From: Chitinophagaceae bacterium
GTDB lineage: Bacteria; Bacteroidota; Bacteroidia; Chitinophagales; Chitinophagaceae
Length of the DNA stretch: 64,000 bases
Direction of reading: 5' to 3'
Assembly: GCA_016710935.1 (NCBI GenBank)
Contig: JADJTY010000005.1
Span: forward strand, 186,001-250,000
Shown in pieces: positions 34,171-43,519 of this stretch. The translations under genes were made by a program, and so were the position numbers. Numbering within the stretch: position 1 is the stretch's first letter; the number at the start of each line of letters is the position of its first letter. The notes under the pieces were generated by a model. The model saw only the letters and a list, made by a program, of their open reading frames with translations. It did no database searches and was not told where the DNA came from.

Positions 34171-34512
34171 TTGAAAAAAATAGTTTACATACTAATCTTA
34201 ATTATTGGAATAAATTTTACTTCTTTTGCTCAAACTAAAAGCGCCAATCAGGGCGAACCCATAGCAAAGCTGATAAAACCTTATCCCATTCCTGCTACTA
34301 CAGCAATCAATTTTGAATTTCTGTATGGCTATGATAAAACCTTTTCCCTGCAGATATACAATTTCATGGGCAAAAAGGTAAACGAATTCAGCAAGATCCC
34401 CCCCCGCATGACCATGACACTGGAAGATTTTTATCGTGGTATTTATGTTTACCAGTTGAGAGACAAGGACGGAAAGATCATTGATTCCGGTAAATTCCAG
34501 GTAGTTAAATAA
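34171..34512 (+). CDS. Small exported protein made of a T9SS type A-like sorting domain
   Basis: 113 aa with a TTG start that gives a classic signal peptide (MKKIVYILILIIGINFTSFAQ). Almost the whole mature part resembles a T9SS C-terminal sorting domain: KPYPIPATTAINFEF, LQIYNFMGKKVNEF, and the GIYVYQLRDKDGKIIDSGKFQVVK ending with the usual KF-x-V-x-K. There is no cargo domain in front of it. It may be a remnant, a decoy or regulatory peptide of the T9SS, or simply a small secreted protein. Confidence 0.75.
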   Translation: MKKIVYILILIIGINFTSFAQTKSANQGEPIAKLIKPYPIPATTAINFEFLYGYDKTFSLQIYNFMGKKVNEFSKIPPRMTMTLEDFYRGIYVYQLRDKDGKIIDSGKFQVVK

Positions 34513-34531
34513 TTCCTCTTCTTTTTAAAAA

Positions 34532-35713
34532 TCACATCACCTGAACTATCAAAAATTTGAGGTAGTGCGTATTTTCCTGTCCGCGTATGATGGGATGATC
34601 CGCCGATTGTGAATTAAATACAACCTGCCGTATTTTTCTTTTGGCATCGGTTGCTGCCATTTGAATGATATCTAAAAACAATTCGGGCTGTACCAGGTTT
34701 GTGCAGCTCGATGTAACTAAAAACCCGCCCGGTTTAACCAGTTTCATTCCCCGTAAATTAATTTCTTTATACCCCGCAACAGCTTTATTAATAGTAGCCC
34801 GGCTTTTGGTAAACGAAGGCGGATCAAGCATTACCACATCCCATTGCTTTCCTTCCTTGCTCCATTCTTTCAGCACATCAAATGCGTTCACACATTGAAA
34901 TGTACAAATATTATCAAGCCCGTTTAACACAGCATTACGGTTACACATATCGATGGCATTTTGCGATATATCAAGCCCCAAAACCGATTTGGCTCCATAA
35001 TGCCCGGCCATTATTTCAAAAGAACCGGTATAGCTAAATGCGCCCAGTACATCAGCGTCTTTTACAATATGCTGAATAGCCCGGCGGTTATCCTGCTGAT
35101 CTAAAAAGAAGCCGGTCTTTTGCCCGTTGGCAATATCTACATGAAATTTTACACCGTTCTCAATGATCACAATGTTGGTATCAAATTCAGCAGATAAAAA
35201 ACCTTTATGCTGCTCCATGCCCTCCAGTTCTCTTACCGGTACATCATTGCGTTCATAAATTCCTTTGGGGGTAAATATTTTTTCAATGGCTTTTACAATG
35301 GCCGGTTTCCATACATCGATCCCCAGTGCCAGCGTTTGTATAACGAAATAGTCATTGAACTTATCAATGATCAGTTGTGGTATATCATCTGCTTCGCCAA
35401 AAATAAGCCGGCAGTTTTCCGTATAGCCAAGCTTTTGGCGGTATGCCCAGGCCTGCTGTAAACGGTTAACAAAAAACTGGTCGTCAATCACTTCATCCCT
35501 GTCACGGGTAAGCAGGCGCACCATGATCTGCGACTGGGGATTGATATAACCCCTTCCTATAAATTTTTTATCGTGCGTAAACACATTTACAATTTCACCG
35601 GCTTTGGCAGCGGCGTCAAGCGCTTTCCCGGTATTTACCTCGTTTCCGAATATCCACGGATGCCCGGTTTCAACTCTTCGGCTTATCTTCTTATTTAAAA
35701 AAATGCTCTTCAT
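34532..35713 (-). CDS. rlmI: RlmI-like 23S rRNA cytosine methyltransferase
   Basis: 393 aa. An N-terminal PUA domain (residues ~1-75: HPWIFGNEV, AGEIVNVF), a central EEHEA-like region with GYTENCRLIFGEADDIPQLIIDKF and KTGFFLDQQDNR, and a C-terminal Rossmann methyltransferase with VLGAFSYTGSFEI, the acidic LDISQNAID and the catalytic region MLDPPSFTKS. RlmI methylates C1962 of 23S rRNA in E. coli. Length and order match that family closely. It is convergent with the T9SS-tail gene and divergent from grpE. Confidence 0.88.
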   Translation of the reverse strand: MKSIFLNKKISRRVETGHPWIFGNEVNTGKALDAAAKAGEIVNVFTHDKKFIGRGYINPQSQIMVRLLTRDRDEVIDDQFFVNRLQQAWAYRQKLGYTENCRLIFGEADDIPQLIIDKFNDYFVIQTLALGIDVWKPAIVKAIEKIFTPKGIYERNDVPVRELEGMEQHKGFLSAEFDTNIVIIENGVKFHVDIANGQKTGFFLDQQDNRRAIQHIVKDADVLGAFSYTGSFEIMAGHYGAKSVLGLDISQNAIDMCNRNAVLNGLDNICTFQCVNAFDVLKEWSKEGKQWDVVMLDPPSFTKSRATINKAVAGYKEINLRGMKLVKPGGFLVTSSCTNLVQPELFLDIIQMAATDAKRKIRQVVFNSQSADHPIIRGQENTHYLKFLIVQVM

Positions 35714-35800
35714 GGCGCAAAGGTAGCATCCGTGTCATACATAGTGCAGTTATGGGTATCTTATTTGCAAATAATTGCCAATTTGACTGCAAATGAACCC

Positions 35801-35830
35801 TTGGCAAAATGTTTGACTGTTGTACCTTTG
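35801..35830 (+). promoter_or_regulatory. Bacteroidota-type promoter for grpE-dnaJ
   Basis: TTG at 35801-35803 and TACCTTTG at 35823-35830, 19 bp apart, a full match to the Bacteroidota consensus. No CIRCE-like inverted repeat is visible between it and the grpE ATG at 35851. Confidence 0.7.
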
Positions 35831-35850
35831 CAACCAATTTTAAAACAGAT

Positions 35851-36399
35851 ATGGAAGAAAAAGAAATATATACACCCGAAAACGAAGAAATGAATATAAA
35901 TGCCGATGCGGATATTCCCGGCAATACCCATTTAAGCAACCCCGGCGGTGAAGAAGTTTTAGAAAAACTGCAGGCCGAACTGGAAGAGCAAAAGGATAAA
36001 TACCTGCGCCTGATCGCGGAATTCGAAAATTTTAAACGCCGTAATGCAAAGGAAAGAAATGAGCTGATACAAACAGCCGGTAAGGATGTGATCATTTCGA
36101 TGCTGGAAGTGGTAGACGACTGCGATCGTGCCGAAAAGCAATTGAATGAAAGCAATGATGTTGCTGCGCAGAAAGAAGGAATTCAACTCGTTTTTAATAA
36201 ACTGAGAAATACCTTACAGGCAAGGGGGTTAACCCCCATGGAAAGCATCAATACAGAATTTGATGTGGAGAAACACGAAGCCATTACGGAAGTGGAAGTG
36301 CCTGAAAAGCAAAAAGGAAAAGTAGTTGACGAAGTTGAAAAAGGATACTATCTCAACAATAAGATAATACGTTTTGCAAAAGTGGTGGTAGGGAAATAA
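35851..36399 (+). CDS. grpE: GrpE, nucleotide-exchange factor of DnaK
   Basis: 182 aa from the ATG at 35851 (MEEKEIYTPENEE); an upstream start at 35809 lies within the promoter. An acidic N-terminus, a long helix (EVLEKLQAELEEQKDKYLRLIAEFENFKRRNAKERNEL) and the C-terminal beta-domain with GLTPMESINTEFDVEKHEAIT and EKGYYLNNKIIRFAKVVVGK are all typical. GrpE releases ADP from DnaK in the cytoplasm. dnaJ follows 74 bp later; dnaK is not in the window. Expected to be heat-shock regulated. Confidence 0.95.
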   Translation: MEEKEIYTPENEEMNINADADIPGNTHLSNPGGEEVLEKLQAELEEQKDKYLRLIAEFENFKRRNAKERNELIQTAGKDVIISMLEVVDDCDRAEKQLNESNDVAAQKEGIQLVFNKLRNTLQARGLTPMESINTEFDVEKHEAITEVEVPEKQKGKVVDEVEKGYYLNNKIIRFAKVVVGK

Positions 36400-36408
36400 C
36401 CCCCTCCG

Positions 36409-36422
36409 CCCCCTGAAGGGGG
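36409..36422. repeat. Short GC palindrome between grpE and dnaJ
   Basis: CCCCC-TGAA-GGGGG inside CCCCTCCGCCCCCTGAAGG, without a T-run. It resembles a dispersed intergenic palindrome and could attenuate grpE-dnaJ readthrough or stabilise the grpE mRNA end. Confidence 0.55.
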
Positions 36423-36473
36423 AACTGGAGTAAAAAATTCAAAGAAGCTTTATACAATAGCAGAAACTAACAA

Positions 36474-37646
36474 ATGTCAAAAAAAGATTTTTACGAAGTA
36501 CTGGGCGTGTCCAAATCTTCATCGCAGGATGAAATAAAAAAGGCGTACCGCAAGGTGGCCATGCAATTTCATCCGGACAGGAATCCAGGTGATAAAGCTG
36601 CTGAAGAAAAATTTAAGGAAGCTGCAGAAGCCTATGAAATTTTAAGTGATGCAGATAAACGTGCCCAGTACGACCGGTTTGGTCACCAGGCATTCAGTCC
36701 GGGCCGTGGCGGTGGTGGTTACAGCGGTGGAGGCGGAATGAACATGGACGATATCTTTAGTCAGTTTGGGGATATTTTTGGCGATGACAGTCCTTTTGGT
36801 AGCTTTTTTGGCGGCGGCAATAGCAGAAGAAGTTCGGGGGGAAGAAGCAGGGGTACACGTGGCAGCAACCTGCGTGTAAAAATAAAATTGAATTATGAAG
36901 AGATCGCCAAAGGCGCACAAAAAACCATCAAGGTAAAAAAATATGTTGGTTGTAATACCTGTGGCGGAAGCGGAGCAAAAGATAAGAACAGTGTGCAAAA
37001 TTGCGGCACTTGCGGTGGTAGCGGACAGGTACGAAGAGTACAAAATACTTTTTTAGGACAGATGCAGACTGTTACTACCTGTCCCAATTGTAATGGAGAA
37101 GGCAGTACGGTTACGCATAAATGCTCAGCCTGCAAGGGCGATGGAAGGGTGTATGGCGAAGAAACAGTTACCATTGATATACCGGCAGGTGTGCAGGAGG
37201 GCATGCAATTGAGCCTGAGCGGAAAGGGTAATGCCGGTGAACGTGGCGGCTCTGCCGGAGATTTGATCGTACTGATTGAAGAAGAAGCACATCCACAATT
37301 ACACCGGGATGGGTTGAATGTTGCTTTTGACCTGCACATTTCCATACCGGATGCAGTATTTGGCACACAGATAGAAGTACCCACCATTGATGGCAGGGCA
37401 AAAATTAAAATACCACCGGGAACACAAAGCGGAAAAATATTCAGGCTGAAGGGAAAGGGATTTCCCAATGTAAACAGTTATGAAAAAGGAGACCAGTTGA
37501 TACAGATAAATGTATGGACACCACAACATGTTTCATCTGCTGAAAAAGACATGCTTGAAAAATTACAACAGTCAGAAAATTTTCAACCTAAACCAGATAA
37601 AAATGATAAATCATTTTTTGACAAGGTGCGGGAAATGTTTTCTTAA
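36474..37646 (+). CDS. dnaJ: DnaJ co-chaperone
   Basis: 390 aa, class A J-protein. J domain (residues 1-70) with the HPD motif in FHPDRNPGD; Gly-rich linker (GRGGGGYSGGGG); four zinc-finger repeats CNTCGGSG, CGTCGGSG, CPNCNGEG and CSACKGDG; then two substrate-binding beta-barrels and a dimerisation end. It stimulates DnaK ATPase and binds unfolded clients. Second gene after grpE. Its stop overlaps the convergent VWA gene stop by 4 bp (TTAA). Confidence 0.96.
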   Translation: MSKKDFYEVLGVSKSSSQDEIKKAYRKVAMQFHPDRNPGDKAAEEKFKEAAEAYEILSDADKRAQYDRFGHQAFSPGRGGGGYSGGGGMNMDDIFSQFGDIFGDDSPFGSFFGGGNSRRSSGGRSRGTRGSNLRVKIKLNYEEIAKGAQKTIKVKKYVGCNTCGGSGAKDKNSVQNCGTCGGSGQVRRVQNTFLGQMQTVTTCPNCNGEGSTVTHKCSACKGDGRVYGEETVTIDIPAGVQEGMQLSLSGKGNAGERGGSAGDLIVLIEEEAHPQLHRDGLNVAFDLHISIPDAVFGTQIEVPTIDGRAKIKIPPGTQSGKIFRLKGKGFPNVNSYEKGDQLIQINVWTPQHVSSAEKDMLEKLQQSENFQPKPDKNDKSFFDKVREMFS

Positions 37647-39415
37647 TCTGATCTGTTTTTCTTACGTTTTTTGCTGGCATATACATCCTGTGCTTTATCA
37701 ATCAGTTTTAAAAACTCAGTTTGCAGGTAACTTTGCGGATCGTAGGATTCTGCTGCAATCCTGTGTATATCCAGCCAATCGGCCTGTTTAATATATTTTG
37801 ACTGTTTTATTTTAAGGCCAAACATGGCTACAGCCGTTGCAAATTGTAATTCTTTATCCAGGTTTTTAAACTCAACAAAATTAGCAAGGCAATTATATTT
37901 AAATGTCAACAGTGTGGTATCATCACAAAGGCTGTAGCGCATTTCAAGATCAGCTACTATATCTCCCGGCATCAGGTCGGGCTTAAAAAGCTTATCGCTT
38001 GCCGGTACAATTTCAAAAATAGCCAATACGCTGTTACCACTTCCTATCTCTCCGCCTTCCAGGTCAATACTGCTGTCGCACACTGCATCTCTCCTGTTAT
38101 CAAAACCTATCAAACGGTATTCCTTTACCAGGTCGGCATTAAATTTCAAATTCATAAACACATCATCAGCCACTGCAAAAAATGTTTGGGTAAGTTCTTT
38201 CACCAGTACTTTTTCTGCTTCTGTAATATCATCCAGGTACGCATAATTACCATTGCCTTTTTTTGCCAGAGTAGCCAGTTTTGAATCTTTAAAGTTTCCC
38301 ATTCCCACTCCCAGGCAGGTAAGATAAATGCCGCCCTGCTTTTCCTTGGTTATGAGGTCTTCCAGCGCTTTTTCAGAAGTAATACCCACATTAAAATCAC
38401 CGTCGGTAGCCAATATTACCCGGTTGCTGCTTTTGTCTTTGTACGTGCTTCTTGCCAGGGCATAAGCAGTCATAATAGCCGCTTCGCCGGGTGTATCACC
38501 ACTGGCAGATAATTCTTCAATTGATTTTATTATTTTTTCTTTTTCGGCCCCGCCTGTAGGTTGCAACCATATGCCAACAGTGCCGCCATAAGTTACAATA
38601 GAAACCGTGTCTATTGCCCGAAGGTTCTTTACAAACATCTGAAAAGCTGCTTTTAGCAAGGGTAAACGGTTAGGCATATCCATGCTGCCCGATACATCAA
38701 TTAAAAAAACAAAATTACCCGGTGGTACCATGTTCAGATCCAGCTTTTTGGCATTTACATTTAGCATAAGTAATTGCTTTTCCATATCCCAGGGACAGGA
38801 AGTGAGCTGCGATTCAAAATTAAAAATTTCGCCCTGTTTCGGTTCACGGTAGTGCAGGTTGAAGTAATTGATCATTTCTTCTGTGCGTACCGCATCGGGA
38901 GGCACTGCACTTTGCATGTTGATAAAGCGCCTTACATTACTATAGGAGGCCTTATTTACATTCAATGAAAAACCGGTGTTGGGAAATTTATCTGCACGTA
39001 CATACTCATTTTCAACCAACTGAAAATAAGTTTCATTATCTATAAACCATTTTACCCTGGAAGTGTGTTCCAGGTTTTTTCTACCAGAAATAAGCCTGTG
39101 CCGGTTGTTATTAACATTGGATGGCAGTACTTTTAAAGTAATGTATTGCCATTGTTCGGCATTTACTTTCAGGCATTTAGGTTCATAGCCATCTACACTT
39201 ATTGTCAGCGAATCCCATAATGTTCGTGTAGTAATACCAAAGCCGCCATAGGTACCGGAATAATAAACATGTTTGGTTGAATGCAGCAGCACTTTTGCAT
39301 TCTGTAAGGATTGGTTTTTCTCATCCTTAATCTCACCCCGGAGATAATACTGCGCCCTGGCGGTAAAAGCCAATACAATGAAGAGGATATAGAAAAAACA
39401 TTTTTTCAATTGCAA
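37643..39415 (-). CDS. YfbK-like VWA-domain protein with DUF3520, exported
   Basis: 590 aa with a signal peptide (KKCFFYILFIVLAFTARAQ); TTG at 39415 or 39409 is the start, as no ATG fits. Order: carboxypeptidase-like beta-sandwich (YLRGEIKDEKNQSLQNAKV), a von Willebrand N-terminal region (SYSNVRRFINMQSAVPPDAVRTEEMINYF), a VWA domain with MIDAS residues in LIDVSGSMDMP and a Thr/Asp in ATDGDFNVG, and the DUF3520 domain (GFDNRRDAVCDSS onward). VWA domains bind ligands through a divalent metal; the partner is unknown. Possibly transcribed after hpt, 63 bp upstream. Confidence 0.87.
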   Translation of the reverse strand: MQLKKCFFYILFIVLAFTARAQYYLRGEIKDEKNQSLQNAKVLLHSTKHVYYSGTYGGFGITTRTLWDSLTISVDGYEPKCLKVNAEQWQYITLKVLPSNVNNNRHRLISGRKNLEHTSRVKWFIDNETYFQLVENEYVRADKFPNTGFSLNVNKASYSNVRRFINMQSAVPPDAVRTEEMINYFNLHYREPKQGEIFNFESQLTSCPWDMEKQLLMLNVNAKKLDLNMVPPGNFVFLIDVSGSMDMPNRLPLLKAAFQMFVKNLRAIDTVSIVTYGGTVGIWLQPTGGAEKEKIIKSIEELSASGDTPGEAAIMTAYALARSTYKDKSSNRVILATDGDFNVGITSEKALEDLITKEKQGGIYLTCLGVGMGNFKDSKLATLAKKGNGNYAYLDDITEAEKVLVKELTQTFFAVADDVFMNLKFNADLVKEYRLIGFDNRRDAVCDSSIDLEGGEIGSGNSVLAIFEIVPASDKLFKPDLMPGDIVADLEMRYSLCDDTTLLTFKYNCLANFVEFKNLDKELQFATAVAMFGLKIKQSKYIKQADWLDIHRIAAESYDPQSYLQTEFLKLIDKAQDVYASKKRKKNRSD

Positions 39416-39478
39416 GCTGATTGTAAAAAGTATAATATCTACCAGTAAGATATGCTTTCCATGCTTTGCGTTGCCCCT

Positions 39479-40015
39479 CTAATCCTCCACCAGCTGATAA
39501 ATTTCCTTCAGATTTCTGCCCAGGCCATCATAATCAAGCCCAAATCCCAGCAGGAATTTATTAGGAACGGTAAACCCGATATAATCAATCGCAAGCGGGT
39601 GTACCAATGCATCCGGCTTATGTAACAACGCTGCTATCTTTAAACTTGCAGGCTGTTGGTTTACCAGTTGGGGCAAAAATTCGTTTAACGTTTTTCCGGT
39701 ATCAACGATGTCTTCAATAATGATCACGTGCCGGTCTGTTAACGACGTATCCAACCCTATAGAAGTTATTACATTGCCTGTTGATTTTGTTCCTTTATAA
39801 GATGCCAGTTTAATAAAACAAATTTCTGCATCAATGGTAAGTTCTTTAAACAGGTCGGAGGCAAACATGAACGCGCCATTTAAAATAGCTATGAACAAAG
39901 GTTTTTTACCCGCATAATCTTCATTGATCTGCTTAGCCAGTCTGTCAACCTGCTCCTTTATCTGATCAGCTTTAATATAAGGTTGAAATTTTTTATCCAA
40001 TACCTGAATAACCAT
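39479..40015 (-). CDS. hpt: Hypoxanthine phosphoribosyltransferase
   Basis: 178 aa. Type I PRTase: the PRPP loop VIIIEDIVDTGKTLNEFL, the flexible loop region KLASYKGTKSTGNV and the purine-binding YIGFTVPNKFLLGFGLDY. It salvages hypoxanthine and guanine to IMP and GMP in the cytoplasm. It lies 12 bp after the glucosaminidase gene, in an apparent O-methyltransferase-glucosaminidase-hpt operon. Confidence 0.95.
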   Translation of the reverse strand: MVIQVLDKKFQPYIKADQIKEQVDRLAKQINEDYAGKKPLFIAILNGAFMFASDLFKELTIDAEICFIKLASYKGTKSTGNVITSIGLDTSLTDRHVIIIEDIVDTGKTLNEFLPQLVNQQPASLKIAALLHKPDALVHPLAIDYIGFTVPNKFLLGFGLDYDGLGRNLKEIYQLVED

Positions 40016-40027
40016 GTTGTGATCTGT

Positions 40028-41170
40028 TTATTTTGAAACAATTATTTCCTGTCCGATTTTTAAATTATCTGTATCCAGTTTATTCCATTCTTTTAACTGC
40101 TGAACGGTAACATTATAAGTTCTGGCAATGCTATACAAACCTTCTTTTGGACCAACCTGGTGTACTTTTGCTTTCTCCCCCACAGCACTTTTCACTTCCT
40201 TTTGTACGCCTGCCGGCTGCAAAAACAATTTTGTTTTAGGGTATAATGTAGCATCGGCTTTTACATGGTTATACTCCATAAGATACTTAAGCTGCACAGC
40301 ATTTTTTTGTGCTGCATCATACAATGTTTCGCCTTGCTGCAGAATATAATATTCCTGCTCTCCTGATTTAGCTTTTTTCTCCAGGTATATTAATTGATCC
40401 TTTGTAAGCAGCCCTTCTTCGGCCATATCATTAAACTCCATCAGCTTACTTAAACTTATGTTGTGTTTATTGGCTATAACCAATAAAGAGGTTCCCCTTT
40501 TTGCAAAAATGCATTTGATTGTATTAACGCTGGTAATTTTGGCCAGATCATTTTCTGCAGCTGAAATGTCATTTCCGGGAATGGGATTATCATTAACTAC
40601 TTCAACCGGTGCAGGGCCTTTATTGTCATTTGTTATTACCATATCTGATCCGGGTAATCTATCCAAAGCTATTAAACTGTACTGTTGCAGGTCGTACTGC
40701 TCAATATATTTTATCAACAGATCGGGATACCTGGGATTGGTTGCATAGCCGGCTTTCTTTAACCCCCTGGCCCAGCCTGCATAATCAGCCGGATCAAGAT
40801 TGAATAAAGCGCTGTAGCGCTTGTTGGCCTTTAAAAAATCACTGTGGTCCTTATAGCTTTCATTGGCACTGGTATAAGCCCTGAAACATTCTCCATTCGC
40901 GTCGTCGTCGTGTGTTACACTTTCCCCGGTCCAGGTACTTTTGCATTTAATACCAAAATGGTTGTTCGACTTTTTTACCAGTTCACTGTTTCCATTTTCT
41001 GTTTCCAGGATACCCTGTGCCAGGGTAATGGAAGCCGGCACACCGGAACGTTTCATTTCACTGATGGCTATATCTTTAAACTGCGCAATATATTCCTCAA
41101 CCGAGATCCGTTGCGCTGCAAGTGTTACCGAAGCCAGGAAAAATAATATGGTGATGATAATTTTGTTCAT
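40028..41170 (-). CDS. Exported glucosaminidase with LysM domains
   Basis: 380 aa with a signal peptide (ends near VTLAAQ). Residues ~20-165 form a mannosyl-glycoprotein endo-beta-N-acetylglucosaminidase domain (FlgJ/Atl-like) with ASITLAQGILETENGNSEL, where the Glu of LAQGILE fits the catalytic acid, and NNHFGIKC. After a linker (~165-215) come LysM units, the last clear one HQVGPKEGLYSIARTYNVTVQQLKEWN; one or two more degenerate copies precede it. It cleaves peptidoglycan glycan strands in the periplasm. It lies 3 bp from the O-methyltransferase gene. Confidence 0.9.
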   Translation of the reverse strand: MNKIIITILFFLASVTLAAQRISVEEYIAQFKDIAISEMKRSGVPASITLAQGILETENGNSELVKKSNNHFGIKCKSTWTGESVTHDDDANGECFRAYTSANESYKDHSDFLKANKRYSALFNLDPADYAGWARGLKKAGYATNPRYPDLLIKYIEQYDLQQYSLIALDRLPGSDMVITNDNKGPAPVEVVNDNPIPGNDISAAENDLAKITSVNTIKCIFAKRGTSLLVIANKHNISLSKLMEFNDMAEEGLLTKDQLIYLEKKAKSGEQEYYILQQGETLYDAAQKNAVQLKYLMEYNHVKADATLYPKTKLFLQPAGVQKEVKSAVGEKAKVHQVGPKEGLYSIARTYNVTVQQLKEWNKLDTDNLKIGQEIIVSK

Positions 41171-41173
41171 GCT

Positions 41174-41812
41174 TTACTTTTTTTGAATTAATAAGAGCCC
41201 GTCTCTTATCGTTAACATGGCCTGTTCTACCCGGTCATCATTTTTTACATGTTCGTTAAATGCCTGTATGGCTTTTGCATTTTTCCCTTTTATATTTTCT
41301 TCCAGCACTTCACCATGAAAAAGTACATTATCCGCCAGTATCCAGCCACCGCTTTTTATCCATGGTAAAGTTAATTCGTAATAGTTAATATAGTTCACTT
41401 TATCAGCATCAATAAAAACCAGGTCCCAGTTTTCCTGCAGGGTCGGAATGATCTCCAGTGCATCGCCAACATGCAGATCAATCCTGGTCTCCATGCCTGC
41501 TTTCCTGAAATAATCATTTGCTGTTGCTGCATCATCTTTCCTTATTTCCAACGTAATTAATTTACCATCGGGGGTTAACCCTTTTGCCAGGCACAAAGCA
41601 CTAAAGCCGGTAAAGGTTCCGATCTCTAAAATTCGTTTGGGTGCTATCATCTTACTGAAGAATTCAAGCACCTTTCCCTGTACATGCCCACTGAGCATTT
41701 GTGCATGTGGATGATTGGCCAGGGTGTATGTTTCTATTTCCTTCAGCACCTCATCCAGGGCAGTTGTATTTTTATTTGCATATTGTTCTGCCCTGGTGTT
41801 GATCAGTTCCAT
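41174..41812 (-). CDS. O-methyltransferase (COMT-like class I SAM)
   Basis: 212 aa. SAM motif I RILEIGTFTGFSALCLAKGL, motif II LEIRKDDA, metal-binding DLVFIDADKVNY with the conserved Asp, then WILADNVLFHGEV. This is the cation-dependent methyltransferase-3 family, which acts on catechols and related compounds or on tRNA (TrmR-like). Substrate not predictable. First gene of the operon with glucosaminidase and hpt. Confidence 0.9.
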   Translation of the reverse strand: MELINTRAEQYANKNTTALDEVLKEIETYTLANHPHAQMLSGHVQGKVLEFFSKMIAPKRILEIGTFTGFSALCLAKGLTPDGKLITLEIRKDDAATANDYFRKAGMETRIDLHVGDALEIIPTLQENWDLVFIDADKVNYINYYELTLPWIKSGGWILADNVLFHGEVLEENIKGKNAKAIQAFNEHVKNDDRVEQAMLTIRDGLLLIQKK

Positions 41813-41918
41813 TGTATAACGCTGTTCTCATTTTAAAATTGCAGTTCACAGGTATAGACAAAATGCCACCCTGCACTTTAAATAAAGTTGAAGAATGGCA
41901 CTTACTAATCCAGTAAAG

Positions 41919-43442
41919 TTACGCGGAAATATTAACTTTTTTATCTCCTTTATTGGAAATTAACATTAAGCCCAAAAAGGTAAATATGCCGTTTATTAAA
42001 ATTAATTCGTTACCGATCTTGTAACCATGAAAAATATTTTCTGAAATGGTTTGTAATCCAAGTGATACATGCAGCTTCGCTTCGTACCAGGCAGGATTGC
42101 TCAGCATGTCCAGTCCCAAAGCCATTAATGGCGCAACAATACAAACTGTCCATATTAATTTTTCATTCAGATGACGCTTTGTTAAGATACCAAAAGAAAA
42201 TAAACCCAGTAGCGGACCGTACGTAATGCCGGCAAATTTTAAAATAAAATCAATGATGAGCTTATCATTGATGGCTTTAAAAACAAGCACCATAATAAAG
42301 AACACAACGGCAAAACTGAAATGTACCTTTAGCCTTGTTCTTTTCTTTTCTTTCTCTGTCCCCTCTTTCTTGTTCATGCCTAAAATATCAATACAAAAAC
42401 AGGAGGTAAGTGAGGTAATGGCCCCATCAACGCTGGGGAACAGCGCTGATATTAATGCGATGATAAAAAGTATACCGATAGTTCCACTGAAAGCATCACT
42501 CAATGCAATGGTTGGAAAAAGATCATCTGGCGGAACTACAATATTATTGGTGCTGGCATATAAATAAAGTATTCCCCCCAGGAACAGGAATAAAAAATTT
42601 ACTACCATCAACACGGCAGTAAAAGTCATGATATTCTTCTGCGAGTCTTTTATATTTTTTACGCTGATGTTTTTCTGCATCATCTCCTGGTCGAGACCGG
42701 TCATGGCAATGGCAATGAACATACCGCCGATAATATGTTTTAAAAAGTAGGAGCCCGCTTTAACATCCGTGTTAAATATTTTGGTATAGCCCTTTTCATT
42801 CATGAGTGATAAGGCTCCTGAAAAATCGGTACCCATTGCTTTTACAATAACAATGGTACAAACCACCAGACCAAGCAGCATTCCGGTTGTTTGTAAAGTA
42901 TCTGTATAGATAATTGTTTTTACGCCACCTTCAAAAGTGTATAATAAAATAAGAGCCAGAATAACCAACGTGGTTACAATAAAAGGAATATGCAGTTTGT
43001 CAAAAATAAAAAGCTGCAGAATACTGATCACCAGGTAAAGCCTTGCTGTAGCACCAACTACCCTGCTGAGTATAAAAAAGAAAGCGCCTGCTTTATGTGC
43101 ATTAATGCCAAAACGTTTCTCCAGGTAGGTATAAATAGAAGTAAGGTTCATTTTGTAATACAGGGGTATCAGCACAAATGCAATAACCATGTAGCCTATC
43201 AAATACCCAAGTACGATCTGGAAATAATAAAAATTACCGCTGCCCACCCCACCCGGCACACTCACAAACGTAACCCCGCTAAGGCTCGTTCCAATCATAC
43301 CAAATGCCACCAGCATCCAGTTGCTGTTGCGGTTGCCAATAAAAAAAGATTCGTTATTGCTGCCCCGGGATGTGAAATAGGCTACCGTAAGCAGCAAAAC
43401 AAAATACCCGATAACAAACGAAAACAAAATAATGGGAGACAT
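41919..43442 (-). CDS. Sodium:solute symporter (SSS family)
   Basis: 507 aa, about 13 membrane segments of the LeuT fold. Typical regions: NRNSNWMLVAFGMIGTSLSGVTFVSVPG, YTFEGGVKTIIYTDTLQT, ISALFPSVDGAITSLTSCFCID and AGITYGPLLGLFSFG. SSS proteins move sugars, amino acids, vitamins or sialic acid with Na+. The solute cannot be inferred; there is no adjacent catabolic gene. It is divergent from the LOG gene with 77 bp between starts. Confidence 0.92.
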   Translation of the reverse strand: MSPIILFSFVIGYFVLLLTVAYFTSRGSNNESFFIGNRNSNWMLVAFGMIGTSLSGVTFVSVPGGVGSGNFYYFQIVLGYLIGYMVIAFVLIPLYYKMNLTSIYTYLEKRFGINAHKAGAFFFILSRVVGATARLYLVISILQLFIFDKLHIPFIVTTLVILALILLYTFEGGVKTIIYTDTLQTTGMLLGLVVCTIVIVKAMGTDFSGALSLMNEKGYTKIFNTDVKAGSYFLKHIIGGMFIAIAMTGLDQEMMQKNISVKNIKDSQKNIMTFTAVLMVVNFLFLFLGGILYLYASTNNIVVPPDDLFPTIALSDAFSGTIGILFIIALISALFPSVDGAITSLTSCFCIDILGMNKKEGTEKEKKRTRLKVHFSFAVVFFIMVLVFKAINDKLIIDFILKFAGITYGPLLGLFSFGILTKRHLNEKLIWTVCIVAPLMALGLDMLSNPAWYEAKLHVSLGLQTISENIFHGYKIGNELILINGIFTFLGLMLISNKGDKKVNISA

Positions 43443-43519
43443 ATCAATCGTTTAGGTAAAAATAATCTTGAAAATAGAGAAAATATCGTGTCTTTGCCAA
43501 TAATAAACTATAAAGTTTT

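Noticed and set aside
35851..36399. CIRCE element upstream of grpE
   Set aside because: No TTAGCACTC-type inverted repeat is present between the promoter and the start.
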